This document shows, piece by piece, positions 42,832 through 53,300 of a DNA stretch of 64,000 bases. This DNA comes from Tabrizicola piscis (lineage in GTDB: Bacteria > Pseudomonadota > Alphaproteobacteria > Rhodobacterales > Rhodobacteraceae), in NCBI RefSeq assembly GCF_003940805.1, contig NZ_CP034328.1, forward strand, positions 3,658,001-3,722,000, read 5' to 3'. The notes under the pieces are model-generated. The model saw only the letters and a list, made by a program, of their open reading frames with translations, was not told the origin of the DNA and did no database searches. Each line of letters opens with the position of its first letter. Position 1 is the stretch's first letter. The position numbers were made by a program, and so were the translations under genes.

Positions 42832-43653
42832 TCAGTCCGGGTCCTCGGCAGCGGAACCCTCTCCTGCGCCCAGATTGGGCCAAGCCTGCACCACCTCCCA
42901 CTCCAACGCCCCGTTGGCCGGATTGCGGCGCGCGCAGACGTCGATCCGGAACAGCCTGCCTTCGCTGATCCGCCGTTCCCCTTCATAGGACACCGGCAAA
43001 GGCGTGTGGGTTATCAGCCGTCGCTCTTCGTTGCGCTTCGGGCCGGGCTGCAGCGCCATGTCCTCGGCAAAAAGCGGCAAGCGCGGGGCGTAAACGCGCA
43101 AGTCTGGCATGGCGAAAGCATAGCGGATGTCGATGGCCGTTTCGCGGTTGTACGCTTTGCGAAGCTCCTCGCGGTAGCGCAGCCGTCCTCTTTCGGACAG
43201 GATCAGGACGGCGATTGCCGAAATCATCGAAGACAGACGCAGATAATCCTCGTTGTAAGCTTCCGCCAAGGCCAGCCCGCCATAGGCCCGGTGCCGATAA
43301 AGCTTTGTGTACTCTGGTCGGTCAGGCAGGCAGCCATGATCGCTTTTGGCAAGATAGATGATATCTGCATCGGCTGGTGGGGCTGGCAGGATAACGTCTG
43401 GCTGCATCAGCAAAAGGTCATCTTCGCAGATCAGGAAAGGGGCTGCTGGAAAGGCGTCATGCGCCTTGATCATCGCTGCTGCGACATTGCGCTTCTTGCC
43501 ATGTTTGGAAACGCCATCCACGAATTGGTGTTGGATGCCGAGGCCCGTGAACAGTGCAGTCATATGCTCGCGCCGCAAAGTCTGGCTGGGCAAGTTGACG
43601 ATAGCCGCTGGAATGTCACGCAGATCAAGACGGGCATGCGAGGGACTATTCAT
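42832..43653 (-). CDS. GT25-like glycosyltransferase
   Basis: It has 273 residues from the ATG at 43653 with GAGGAG just upstream. The pattern AAIVNLPSQTLRREHMTALF then LGIQHQFVDGV, a K-rich stretch and FLICEDDLLL (acidic EDD) fits the GT25 family of LPS glycosyltransferases. The later part (IIYLAKSDHGC) is less typical, so it may be a divergent or inactive member. It lies in a cluster of three glycosyltransferase-like genes transcribed in the same direction. Confidence 0.68.
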   Translation of the reverse strand: MNSPSHARLDLRDIPAAIVNLPSQTLRREHMTALFTGLGIQHQFVDGVSKHGKKRNVAAAMIKAHDAFPAAPFLICEDDLLLMQPDVILPAPPADADIIYLAKSDHGCLPDRPEYTKLYRHRAYGGLALAEAYNEDYLRLSSMISAIAVLILSERGRLRYREELRKAYNRETAIDIRYAFAMPDLRVYAPRLPLFAEDMALQPGPKRNEERRLITHTPLPVSYEGERRISEGRLFRIDVCARRNPANGALEWEVVQAWPNLGAGEGSAAEDPD

Positions 43654-43783
43654 CACCACTCCTCAGGAGGTTGTCGTCGCGGGGGCAAGGCTCAGGTCGT
43701 CGTTGGCGGCCTGCATCCAGTTTTGCCAAGTTGCAGTCAATTCAGAACAATCTGCCCAAATGGGGCCTTGAACGATTACACGA

Positions 43784-44677
43784 TTAAATCAGATCGCGGA
43801 ACCTTTCGGGAATTTCATAGGTTCGCTGACGATTATGGATTTTGCCCATCTGCCAAAACCCCGATGCTTCGTCCTTTCGCCAACCGGTCGTCATCCGTCT
43901 GCGCTGCCAGCCAAACTGAAAGTCGCTCTCGGCCGGTGCGCCTTTTTCCTGCAAGGACAGCAGAAAACCCTCAATCTCGCCCGCGGATTTGGTCCATCCT
44001 ATACCGGCAACAACGGGGTTTTCAGGTCGTGTCGCCTGCATGATCGTGTGGCGTGCTGTCTGACGCGCCAGCAACATGTCTCGATCGACAAACCGCAAGT
44101 GGAACAGAAAAAGCACCGGATCAAGGTCAAGCAGGGGATGGTCTGACCTGTGGCCACCAAGATTCCAGCGGACCGGCACTGCCGTTATGCAGGGCTTGGC
44201 ATAGGCGACGTTAAGTCTCACATGCGGGCGCTGTCGCAAGATCGGTTGGGTGGGGTCAAGCGGGTCGGGGCAGATGTCGTAGCGGTGCACCACCTCGACC
44301 GCGAAGGGGGTGATCACCCCCACGTCCCGCGCGCGGGCCAAGGCGTCCAGCAGGCTTATCCCGCTGGCCGGGTCGGGCACGATGATCTCGTCCACATCGT
44401 TCAGCACCACCACGTCGAACCGGCCCAGCAGTGCGGCGTTGAAATCGGCCAGCATTTTCCAGCGCCGCATGTCCCAACCCGGGCCGGGCGTGCTGCGGGG
44501 CAGGGTGACGATCTGACAGCCCGCAGTAAAGTCGGGCGGGGTCTGGTCAAACCCGTCCAGCAGGATGAACAGGTGCTGGCGTGGCACATGGCGGGCGTAA
44601 TGCTCAACCCACAGCCGCAGGAAGAAATTGTCGTCACGGACCATCGTGACGAAAGCGATGCTGGGGGTGGCGGCCAT
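43784..44677 (-). CDS. Family 2 glycosyltransferase (paralog 1)
   Basis: It has 297 residues. The N-terminal nucleotide-binding part reads AFVTMVRDDNFFLRLWVEHY, then the metal-binding VVVLNDVDEIIVPDP. Its N-terminal half is nearly identical in DNA and protein to the gene at 44875-45771 (see the duplicated segments at 44231-44640 and 45322-45731). Its second half differs, especially around residues 210-260. Probably adds sugar to LPS or another envelope glycan. No signal peptide. Confidence 0.8.
   Translation of the reverse strand: MAATPSIAFVTMVRDDNFFLRLWVEHYARHVPRQHLFILLDGFDQTPPDFTAGCQIVTLPRSTPGPGWDMRRWKMLADFNAALLGRFDVVVLNDVDEIIVPDPASGISLLDALARARDVGVITPFAVEVVHRYDICPDPLDPTQPILRQRPHVRLNVAYAKPCITAVPVRWNLGGHRSDHPLLDLDPVLFLFHLRFVDRDMLLARQTARHTIMQATRPENPVVAGIGWTKSAGEIEGFLLSLQEKGAPAESDFQFGWQRRRMTTGWRKDEASGFWQMGKIHNRQRTYEIPERFRDLI
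44231..44640 (-). repeat. Segment shared by two tandem glycosyltransferase genes
   Basis: 44231-44640 and 45322-45731 (offset 1091 bases) match almost base for base, with differences scattered over roughly twenty to thirty positions by eye. It covers the N-terminal half of both genes. The flanking C-terminal halves are much more diverged. Confidence 0.75.
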
Positions 44678-44874
44678 ACCTTGTCTTCAGTTCAGGTTGA
44701 TACGACAGAGACCCGTGCAGGCCTTGTGCGACATTTGCCGAGGCTATCGCTTCGCAACCGTTGCCGACCCGGGGCTGACTTGCAAGGTCCCTCCTTGGCA
44801 ACGGAAGGAAATGTCGCTTTCGCCAATTGCCGGACTGGTGCGGGGAACTGGTTCACGGGCCTTGCGGACTTGCT

Positions 44875-45771
44875 TCAAATCAGATCGCGAAACCGTTCGG
44901 GGACGATGTACGTCCGGCTACGGTTGTTGACCTTGCCTTGATGCCACATCCCCGTAGCATGCGCCCGTCGCCAGCCCGAGGTCATCCGGCGGCGTTGCCA
45001 TCCAAATTGAAAGTCACTTTCGGCCGGGTGACCGTAGGTTTGCAGGGAAAGCAGAAATTCTGAAATCTCGTCCACTGTGTCTGACCAGCCCGGCCCGGCG
45101 ACGATTGCCCCATCCGGGTTGCCAGTCTGCATGATAGCCTGGCGCGTCGCCTGACGTGCCAGCAGCATGCCCCGGTCAACGAAGCGAAGGTGAAAAAGAT
45201 ACAGCGCAGGGTCTAGTTCCAGCGTCGGATGGTCCGACTGGTGTCCGCCCAGCGACCAGCGCACCGGCAAAGATGTAATACAGGGCTTTGAATAGGATGA
45301 GTGTATCCGCACATGCGGGCGCTGTCGCAAGATCGGCTGGGTGGGATCAAGCGGGTCGGGGCAGATGTCGTAGCGGTGCACCACCTCAACCGCGAAGGGG
45401 GTGATCACCCCCACCTCCCGCGCGCGGGCCAAGGCCTCCAGCAGGCTGATCCCGCTGGCTGGGTCGGGCACGATGATCTCGTCCACATCGTTCAGCACCA
45501 CCACGTCGAACCGGCCCAGCAGCGTGGCGTTGAAATCGGCCAGCATTTTCCAGCGGCGCATGTCCCAACCCGGGCCGGGCGTGCTGCGGGGCAGGGTGAT
45601 GATCTGGCAACCGGCGGCAAAGTCAGGCGGGGTCTGGTCAAACCCGTCCAGCAGGATGAACAGGTGCTGGCGTGGCACATGGCGGGCGTAATGCTCTACC
45701 CACAGCCGCAGGAAGAAATGGTCGTCACGGACCATCGTGACGAAGGCGATGTTCGCCGGGGCGGAGGACAT
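44875..45771 (-). CDS. Family 2 glycosyltransferase (paralog 2)
   Basis: It has 298 residues. The architecture is the same as the gene at 43784-44677: VTMVRDDHFFLRLWVEHYAR, VVLNDVDEIIVPDPASGI, and the same C-terminal end PERFRDLI. It differs from its neighbour mainly between residues 150 and 290. Placed between that gene and a LOG-family gene in the same orientation. Tandem duplication followed by gene conversion of the 5' half is the simplest reading. Confidence 0.8.
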   Translation of the reverse strand: MSSAPANIAFVTMVRDDHFFLRLWVEHYARHVPRQHLFILLDGFDQTPPDFAAGCQIITLPRSTPGPGWDMRRWKMLADFNATLLGRFDVVVLNDVDEIIVPDPASGISLLEALARAREVGVITPFAVEVVHRYDICPDPLDPTQPILRQRPHVRIHSSYSKPCITSLPVRWSLGGHQSDHPTLELDPALYLFHLRFVDRGMLLARQATRQAIMQTGNPDGAIVAGPGWSDTVDEISEFLLSLQTYGHPAESDFQFGWQRRRMTSGWRRAHATGMWHQGKVNNRSRTYIVPERFRDLI

Positions 45772-45785
45772 CAGGCGCGGGTCCT

Positions 45786-46364
45786 TCAGATCGCGGCGGC
45801 TTTGGCCGTCTGCCAGCCATCGGCTGCAAGCAATGCCGTCTCCAGCGCGGCCACGTCCGGGACGGTTGCAAACAGGCCCAGCAGCGAGGGGGCCGCGAAA
45901 CCCTCGGCAATGACGTGGTTGATCAGCGACAACAGGGGCTGCCAGTAGCCGTCCACGTCCAGCAGGAAGATCGGCTTGCCATGCAGCCCGATCTGCGCCC
46001 AGGTCAGCACCTCGAAGAACTCATCCAAAGACCCCGCACCCCCCGGCAGCACGACCACGGCGTCCGAGTTCATGAACATGACCTTCTTCCGCTCATGCAT
46101 GTCCTCGGTGATGATCAGGGTGGACAGGTCGCGCTTGCCCTTCTCTCGGGCCAGAAGATGCGTGGGGATCACGCCAAGACTTGGCGCCCCTGCGGCAATG
46201 GCGGCGCGCGCCACCTCGCCCATCAGGCCCACATCTCCGGCACCATAGACCAGCCGCCAGCCGTTGCGGGCCATCGCCGCCCCAAGCTCCTGTGCGGCCG
46301 CCACATAGGCCGGACGCAGGCCTGATCGCGAGCCACAGAAGACGCAGACGGAGGCATAGGTCAT
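45786..46364 (-). CDS. LOG-family nucleotide phosphoribohydrolase (TIGR00730)
   Basis: It has 192 residues. The Rossmann-like fold contains SVCVFCGSRSG, VYGAGDVGLMGEVARAA, and the signature LPGGAGSLDEFFEVLTWAQ (PGGxGTxxE type). Family members cleave cytokinin ribotides or AMP-like nucleotides. It sits just upstream of the glycosyltransferase pair, in the same direction. Specific substrate unknown. Confidence 0.9.
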   Translation of the reverse strand: MTYASVCVFCGSRSGLRPAYVAAAQELGAAMARNGWRLVYGAGDVGLMGEVARAAIAAGAPSLGVIPTHLLAREKGKRDLSTLIITEDMHERKKVMFMNSDAVVVLPGGAGSLDEFFEVLTWAQIGLHGKPIFLLDVDGYWQPLLSLINHVIAEGFAAPSLLGLFATVPDVAALETALLAADGWQTAKAAAI

Positions 46365-46467
46365 GAAGACATCCCGAAAACGATTGCTTTAGGGCCAGAT
46401 ATAAAGATTCCTGACAACAAGGAAAGTCGCGCGGGACAAAGTGGCGCGACCAAGGGGGAAGACACGG

Positions 46468-47949
46468 ATGTCGGCATGGAGCGCCTTGGGCACTGGAACG
46501 AAGGCTGCGATTATTGGGGCCGGCGGCGCGCTTGCCATCGGGGCCGGGTATCTGATCTGGCAGTCGTCACAACCGGCCGAAGCCCCGATGGCGGCCTCAG
46601 ACGCCGCGGATGCCGTGGTTTCGGAACCGGCCGCAGTCGCCTCCACCCCGGAAACACCTCTGGCCCAGCCCGAAACTGCCGCTGAAACCGCCCCAGAGAC
46701 TGCCGCTGAACCTGCCCCCGAAGCCGCGCCTGAAGCCGGGTCTGACGCCGCCGAGGAAGCCGCCGAGGAAACCGCCGAAGACACTGGCCCGGATGCCGCC
46801 GAAGCCGCCTCCGACCTGCCAAAGATCGATGCATGGCGCGTGTCGTCGGATGGTGAGGGGCTGGTGGCCGGGCTTGCCCAACCCGGCGCGCGGGTCGAAA
46901 TCCTGGTCGATGGCGCCGTCGTCGCCAGCGGCGAGGCCGGGGCCTCAGGAGAATTTGCCCTTCTGTTCACACTGGCCCCAAACACCGACCCAAGCCTGAT
47001 GGAACTGTCGATGACCTCCGCCGCCGGGGAAACCCTTGTTGCCTCTGACACTGTGGCCCTTGGTCCCATAGCCGGCCCGGTGGTCGCCGCAGCAGAGCCA
47101 GAGGCAGAGGAAACAGCCACCGCAGAGCCCGCAGCGCCGCAAGGAACCATTGCCCCTGATGCTCCGGCAGCATTGCTTCTGACGGATGACGGCGCGGTTG
47201 TGCTTCAGGATCCGGCGGCGTCCGACCCTGTGCTGATGTCGAATGTGATGATCGACACCATCGCCTATTCGCCCGAAGGGGCGGTTCAGGTCGGCGGGCG
47301 CGGAGGGCCGGGGACGACCTTGCGGCTTTATGTCGACAATGCCGAAAAGGCGACACTTCTGGTTCCTGAAGATGGCCGCTGGCTGGTGGAACTGGGCGAT
47401 ACTGTGCCGGGGATCTACACCTTGCGCGTGGACCAGCTAGATGCGGACGGCAAGGTCATCTCGCGGTTCGAGACACCGTTCAAACGCGAAACGCTTGAGG
47501 CGCTGGCGGCAGTGGCCGGGGCTGCGGCAGGGCCCGACACGGGCTCTGCGCCGGTCACAGACGCCGCGCCGGATGCCACAGCGGACTCTTCCCCGGACAC
47601 GGCGGCTGCGCCTGCGGCAGTCGCAGATGCCACCCCGACGGAAAGCCCGGCAGAGCCCGCCGAAATGGCCGATGCCACGGCCGTTGACGCGAGTACCGCT
47701 GACCCGCAAGCCCCCAAGGCCGAACCCGTGCTCGATACGGCGGGTGAGACTGTTCCCGCGACAGCACCGGTCACTGTGACTGTCCAGCCCGGCTTTACCC
47801 TGTGGGGGATCGCACAGGAACGCTATGGCGATGGGGTGCTCTATGTGCAGGTGTTCGAGGCGAACCGGGAAAAGATCAAGGACCCGAACCTGATCTACCC
47901 CGGTCAGGTGTTCTCTGTGCCCGTTGCCGGGACATCCACCGCCCCGTGA
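46468..47949 (+). CDS. LysM-domain envelope protein with long Ala/Pro/Glu-rich linker
   Basis: It has 493 residues from the ATG at 46468 with AGGGGGAAG before it; a GTG at 46441 would add nine. A hydrophobic N-terminal helix (about 11-31) anchors the protein. An acidic low-complexity linker follows, then beta-rich repeats around 130-190 and 260-330 ([20 protein letters not shown]), a second linker, and a C-terminal LysM ([20 protein letters not shown], then [10 protein letters not shown]). LysM binds peptidoglycan, so it probably bridges inner membrane and cell wall. The final 46 bases overlap the convergent arsR-type gene. Confidence 0.82.
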   Translation: MSAWSALGTGTKAAIIGAGGALAIGAGYLIWQSSQPAEAPMAASDAADAVVSEPAAVASTPETPLAQPETAAETAPETAAEPAPEAAPEAGSDAAEEAAEETAEDTGPDAAEAASDLPKIDAWRVSSDGEGLVAGLAQPGARVEILVDGAVVASGEAGASGEFALLFTLAPNTDPSLMELSMTSAAGETLVASDTVALGPIAGPVVAAAEPEAEETATAEPAAPQGTIAPDAPAALLLTDDGAVVLQDPAASDPVLMSNVMIDTIAYSPEGAVQVGGRGGPGTTLRLYVDNAEKATLLVPEDGRWLVELGDTVPGIYTLRVDQLDADGKVISRFETPFKRETLEALAAVAGAAAGPDTGSAPVTDAAPDATADSSPDTAAAPAAVADATPTESPAEPAEMADATAVDASTADPQAPKAEPVLDTAGETVPATAPVTVTVQPGFTLWGIAQERYGDGVLYVQVFEANREKIKDPNLIYPGQVFSVPVAGTSTAP

Positions 47950-48299
47950 TGGCAGGCCCGCGTGGCGCTGCCATGCGCGCAGGCGGCAAGCACCTCGGGG
48001 TGGTCGTGGCAGCAGTCGTTCAAGAGATAGGAAATCGTCCGCCCGATCCCGGTGGCATCCACCGAATAGATCACATTGCGCGCCAGCTTGCGTGACCGCA
48101 GCAGGCCCGCCTGCTCCATCGCGGCAAGGTGGAACGACAGGCGCGGCGCGGTAAGACCAAGGGCTTGCGCAATCTGTCCGGCAGGCATACCAGCATCCCC
48201 CGCAGGCATCAGCATGCGGATCAGGTCAAGCCGGGTTTCATTTGCCAAGGCTGAAAGCGCCGAAAGGGCTTGCGTCCGATCCACTTTACTTCGCTCCAT
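47904..48299 (-). CDS. ArsR-family metal-sensing repressor
   Basis: It has 131 residues, or 126 if the GTG at 48284, which has a better ribosome site, is used. The winged helix has [18 protein letters not shown], then [20 protein letters not shown] and [12 protein letters not shown]. The C-terminus has [12 protein letters not shown] and ACHHGAV, likely thiolate/His metal ligands. Its operator candidate lies 1-27 bases upstream of the start. The divergent gene is an Atm1-type exporter, so it probably controls metal or thiol export. Its end overlaps the LysM gene. Confidence 0.85.
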   Translation of the reverse strand: MERSKVDRTQALSALSALANETRLDLIRMLMPAGDAGMPAGQIAQALGLTAPRLSFHLAAMEQAGLLRSRKLARNVIYSVDATGIGRTISYLLNDCCHDHPEVLAACAHGSATRACHHGAVDVPATGTENT

Positions 48300-48300
48300 C

Positions 48301-48326
48301 CTTCAACTATTCAAGAAGTGTTGAAG
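48301..48326. promoter_or_regulatory. ArsR-type operator between arsR and the ABC exporter
   Basis: CTTCAAC (48301-48307), 12-base spacer, GTTGAAG (48320-48326). TTCAA-N-TTGAA dyads are the usual form of ArsR/SmtB sites. It abuts the repressor start codon and is 67 bases from the exporter start, so it can control both. Confidence 0.7.
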
Positions 48327-48392
48327 TAAACTAACCGAACCCAGGCCTTTTCGCAACGCCCGTCCTGCTGGGGGCTTCTCCAGGAAAACACA

Positions 48393-50225
48393 ATGCGCCG
48401 ATCCACTGCCACCTCTGCCGATATGCCCGCCAATCCTGCGTCCGGAATGTCCACCCTGCGCCGCGTGGCGCCCTACCTTTGGCCCGAAGGCCAACCTTGG
48501 GTGAAGCGGCGCGTCGTGCTGGCGCTGGTGTTCCTGCTGGCGGCCAAGCTGGTGTCGGTCACGACGCCCTGGATCTACAAGCTGGCGGTGGATCATCTGT
48601 CCGGGGTTGCCCCCGACACCGGCATGATCCTTGGCCTTGGCGCTGCGGGGCTGGTGGTCGCCTACGGGCTGGCACGTCTGGGCGCCGTGGTCTTTGGCGA
48701 ATTGCGGGATGCGGTCTTTGTCCGCGTCGGCCAGCGCGCCATCCGCCGCCTGGCGATCGAGACCTTCGCGCATATCCACCGCCTGTCCCTGCGCTATCAC
48801 ATCACCCGCAAGACCGGCGGCCTAAGCCGGATCATCGAGCGCGGGGTCAAGGGTGTAGACTTCCTGCTGCGCTTCCTGCTGTTTTCCATCGGGCCGCTGA
48901 TCCTTGAACTGACCATGGTGTCGGTGATCTTCGCCGTGGTCTTCGGCTGGGAATACGCCGCCGTCGTCATCGTCACCATCACCCTCTATGTCACCTTCAC
49001 CTTCAAGGTCACCGAGTGGCGGGTGAAGCTTCGGCGCGAGATGAACGATCAGGACACCGACGCCAACCAGAAGGCCATCGACAGCCTCTTGAACTTCGAA
49101 ACCGTCAAGTATTTCAACGCCGAGACGCGTGAGGCTGACCGCTATGACGGTGCCATGCGGCAGTATGAAACGGCGGCGGTGAAAACTGGCCTGTCGCTGT
49201 CCTTCCTGAACGTGGGTCAGGCCTTCCTCATCACGACGGGTCTGGTGATCGTCATGGTGATGAGCGCGCTTGGCGTGCAGGCGGGCACTCTGACGGTGGG
49301 CGATTTTGTCATGGTCAACGCCTACATGATCCAGATCACCATGCCGCTGAACTTCCTTGGCACGGTCTACCGCGAAATCCGGCAGGCGCTGGTCGACATG
49401 GGCGAAATGTTCGGCCTTCTGGGCCAGCCAGCCGAGGTGACCGATGCCCCCGGCGCCCCCGATCTGCGGGTGACGGGCGGCGAGATCGTCTTTGACAACG
49501 TCCACTTCAGCTATGAACCCGAACGGGAAATCCTGAAGGGCATCAGCTTTCGCGTGGGCCCGGGCCAAAAGGTGGCGCTTGTCGGCACCTCGGGGTCGGG
49601 CAAATCCACCATCGGGCGGCTTCTCTTCCGGTTCTACGACATCCAGAGCGGGGCCATCCTCGTTGACGGGCAGGACATCCGGCAGGTCACCCAAAGCTCG
49701 CTGCATCAGGCGATTGGCGTCGTGCCGCAGGACACGGTCCTGTTCAACGACACGATCCTTTACAACATCGCCTATGGCCGGGCCGACGCCACCCGGGCCG
49801 AGATCGAGACAGCCGCGAAGGCCGCCAAAATTCATGATTTCGTGTTGGGCTTGCCGCAGGGCTATGACACCACGGTCGGCGAACGCGGGCTGAAGCTTTC
49901 GGGCGGCGAAAAGCAACGGGTGGGCATTGCCCGCACCCTGCTGAAGAACCCGCCGCTGCTGATCCTTGACGAGGCGACAAGCGCGCTGGACACCCAGACC
50001 GAACGGTCGATCCAGGATTCCCTGCGCGACATGGGGCAGGGGCGCAGCGTCATCACGATTGCCCACCGGCTTTCCACCATTGCCGATGCCGACCTGATCA
50101 TCGTGCTGGAAGCGGGCCGGATCGTCGAACAGGGCCGCCATGAAGAGCTGCTGGCCCGCAATGGCCGCTATGCCGCCATGTGGGAACGCCAGTCGGCCGA
50201 GGAAGAGACCGAAGCCGCCGCTTGA
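48393..50225 (+). CDS. Atm1-type ABC exporter (heavy-metal/glutathione conjugate)
   Basis: It has 610 residues: a six-helix membrane domain (about 30-330), then one ATPase domain (about 360-590) with Walker A GTSGSGKST, Q-loop VVPQDTVLFNDT, signature LSGGEKQR, Walker B LLILDEATSALD and switch HRL. The DDQDTDANQKAIDSLLNFET-like loop (NDQDTDANQKAIDSLLNFET) and KYFNAETREADRYD are characteristic of Atm1/HMT. By family it exports glutathione-linked sulfur or metal compounds. Divergent from an ArsR-type repressor with an operator between them. Confidence 0.92.
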   Translation: MRRSTATSADMPANPASGMSTLRRVAPYLWPEGQPWVKRRVVLALVFLLAAKLVSVTTPWIYKLAVDHLSGVAPDTGMILGLGAAGLVVAYGLARLGAVVFGELRDAVFVRVGQRAIRRLAIETFAHIHRLSLRYHITRKTGGLSRIIERGVKGVDFLLRFLLFSIGPLILELTMVSVIFAVVFGWEYAAVVIVTITLYVTFTFKVTEWRVKLRREMNDQDTDANQKAIDSLLNFETVKYFNAETREADRYDGAMRQYETAAVKTGLSLSFLNVGQAFLITTGLVIVMVMSALGVQAGTLTVGDFVMVNAYMIQITMPLNFLGTVYREIRQALVDMGEMFGLLGQPAEVTDAPGAPDLRVTGGEIVFDNVHFSYEPEREILKGISFRVGPGQKVALVGTSGSGKSTIGRLLFRFYDIQSGAILVDGQDIRQVTQSSLHQAIGVVPQDTVLFNDTILYNIAYGRADATRAEIETAAKAAKIHDFVLGLPQGYDTTVGERGLKLSGGEKQRVGIARTLLKNPPLLILDEATSALDTQTERSIQDSLRDMGQGRSVITIAHRLSTIADADLIIVLEAGRIVEQGRHEELLARNGRYAAMWERQSAEEETEAAA

Positions 50226-50321
50226 CCCCAAACTCGCGTGAAGCTGCCCAGATGACAGGCTTTTTCCTTTGACCACCCGGTCAGGCTTGGCCAGACTGCG
50301 GCAACGCTGATGGGGTGGGTC

Positions 50322-53300
50322 ATGATGCGGCGCGTGGTGCTTGGGCTTTTCGTCTGGCTGGGGCTGGTGACGGCTGCGCTGGCAGAAAAGCGCGTGGCGC
50401 TGGTGCTTGCGGCGGAAGATTACAGCCTGATCCGCCCGCTCACGAACCCCGCGAACGATGCCCGCGCGATGGAAGACCTGCTGGAAAAGCTGGATTTCGA
50501 GGTGTTCGTCGAAACCGACCGTGATTTGCGCCGGATGCGCCGCGCGTTGGACGACTTCAAGGAAGACGCCGCCGGGGCCGATGTGGCGCTTCTCTTCTTC
50601 GCCGGTCATGGCGTGGCACTTGACGGGGTGAATTACCTTTTGCCCACCGATGCTGACGGCTCCTCACCCGAAGCGCTTGCCGCCACCGCACTGCCCTTGT
50701 CCGAGGCACAAGAGGTATTGCGGGCCGTGGCCCCGGTGGCCATCGTCCTTCTGGACGCCTGCCGCGATGACCCCTTCGCCGGGGGCGTTGCCGATGGGCG
50801 CAGCGCTGGCGCGCTGGACGATGCCGAGCCGGTCCCGGCCGGCACGCCGACCCCGGGCCTTGGCCGGATCGGCCGCGCGGATGGCGTCGTCTTCGCTTTT
50901 GCCGCCGCCCCGAACGAGACTGCATCGGACGGCGACGAAGAGAACTCGCCCTTCACCGCGGCCCTGGTCCGGCACTTCTCGACCGCGGGAGTCGAACTCA
51001 AGACCGCGCTTACCCTGGTGCAGCAGGATGTCTATGACCGAAGCCGCGGCAAGCAGTTGCCCTATATCGAAAGCGGTCTGCCAAAGCCGATCTTCTTCAT
51101 CGACGAAGGTGTCTTGCCCGAACGCGACCAGCTCTTGATCGCGATGGCCGACCTCACCCCCGACCTGCGGGCTGAGGTTGAGACACTGGCCGCCGAACGC
51201 GGTCTGCCGCTGGCCCCGCTTTACGCAGCCCTCCTGTCCGCTGATCTGGGCGACCAGACCCCAGAAGAACGCGCGCGCCTTCTGCTGGAAGCGGCGCTTG
51301 GCTACGAACAGTTCCAGACCGAACTCCAGCGCTTCCAGTCCGATGATCCCCGCGTGGCCGACTTGCGCGTCAAGGCCGAAGAACAACTGACCTTGGGTGC
51401 CTTTGACGCTGCCCGCTCCCTCCTGACCGAAGCGGCTGAGATTGACGCAACCGCCCGCACCTCGATTCGCGAAACCTATGTATCGCGCACCTTGTCCGAA
51501 GCGGCGACCCACATGCTGAACGCCAACGCGGCCCGGACCGACCTGCGCTATGATCTTGCGATTGCCGACCTTGGCAAGGCCGTCACTCTGTATGGCGAGA
51601 TCGAAGGCGAAGCGCTCGACCGAGACACCCAGTTCAACTACATGCTGGCGCTGACCGACCTTGGCGAATTGCAGCTTGTGGCCGGCAACACCCGTGCGGC
51701 CCTCGACGCCTTCACCCGCCGCAGCCAATACGCCCAGGCGCGGGTCGAGGCAGACCCCACCGATGTGGGTTGGGTACGCGAACTGGTGTGGTCCCTGAAC
51801 AGCGTCGGCAACGTGCTGCAGCAGCAGGGGTTCCTCAAGGAAGCCGAAGCCGCCTATTCCAGCGCGCTGGAGTTTTCCGATTGGCAAGCCGACCAGATGC
51901 CCGACGATCCCGACCTGATGCGCGACGGTCAGGTCGCCCGCAACAAGGTGGGCGAAATCCGTTTTGCCAACAACGACTTCACCGGCGCACTGCAGGCCCA
52001 CAAGGACGCGCTCGCCATGGCCGAGGCGCTGTTGGCCCAGGACCCCGGAAGCATCACCTACCGCCGCGACGTTGCCTTCACGCAGGAACGGCTGGGCGAT
52101 GTGCTGGTGGCAATGGGCGACAAGGCCGGCGCCAGCGCCGCCTTCGCGGTATCGCTTGAAATCACCGAGGCGCTGGCCGCCGAATACCCCGGAGACGAGA
52201 CGATCCGCCGTGACCTGTCGGTCAGCTATGAACGGATCGGCGATATGCTGGTGGCGAATGGCGACCCTGATGCCGGCCTTGAATCCTATGGGCTGGCGCT
52301 CGCGATCCGTGAGGAACTGGCCGCACTTGATCCCGACAACAAGCTGCGCCAGCGCGATCTGTCCGTGACCTTTGAACGGATCGGCGACATCAACGCGCTG
52401 CGGGGCGACATCGACTCGGCCTTGCTGGCGCATCAGGCCGCTGTGGCGATCCGGGAAAACCTTGCAGCCCTCGATCCCACGAACATGCTGTGGCAGCGCG
52501 ATCTGTCGGTCAGCCATGAACGGCTTGGCGACACTTATTTCAACCAGAATGACTTTGCCTCGGCCCTTGCCGCACAGGAACGCGCGCGCAGCCTGCGCGA
52601 AGGGATTGTCGCACTTGATCCGCAGAACCTGCCACGCCAGCGCGATCTGGGCGTGGCGCTGGAAAAGATCGGTGACGTCCGTGCCGCCATGGGTGACCGT
52701 GCCGGAGCGATGCAGATGCACACCGAGGCGTTGGCGCTGCGCCGGTCCGTGGTCGCGGCGGACCCGACCGTCCTGCAATACAAGCGTGACGTGACCCTTT
52801 CGCTGACCAAACTGGCCGAACTTTACACCGGCGACGGCAACGCTGCCGAGGCTGAACCCCTGATCGCCGAATCCGTGGCGCTGCGCTTCGAAATGGTCGG
52901 GGCGACCCCGGACGAGGTTTTCGCGCTCCGCGACCTGTCCATCGCCCAGAATGAACACGCGGCCAGCCTGATGGACCTTGGCCGCTTTGACGAAGCGCTG
53001 ATTGTCGGCCAGCAGTCCCTGCAGACCGTTGACCGCTTGCTGCAGATTGCGCCCGATGTCCCCGACCATATCCATGACCACCTTGTCACTCTGAACCGAC
53101 TGGGCGACGCGCAGGTCGCACTTGGCGACAATGCCGCTGCGGTCGGCACCTTCGGCACCATGGTGGCGGTCGGCAGCAGGCTTCTGGACATCGATTCCTT
53201 CTCGACCACCTGGGCATCCGACCTTGCCGTGGCGCTGGGTCGGCTGGGCGATGCGCAGGCCGCGACGGGCGACGCAAGGGCCGCGCTCAAAAGCCAGCAG

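Noticed and set aside
48822..50609. A 595-codon minus-strand frame opposite the ABC exporter
   Set aside because: The plus strand carries all ABC motifs; the antisense product is His/Asp-rich without a domain.
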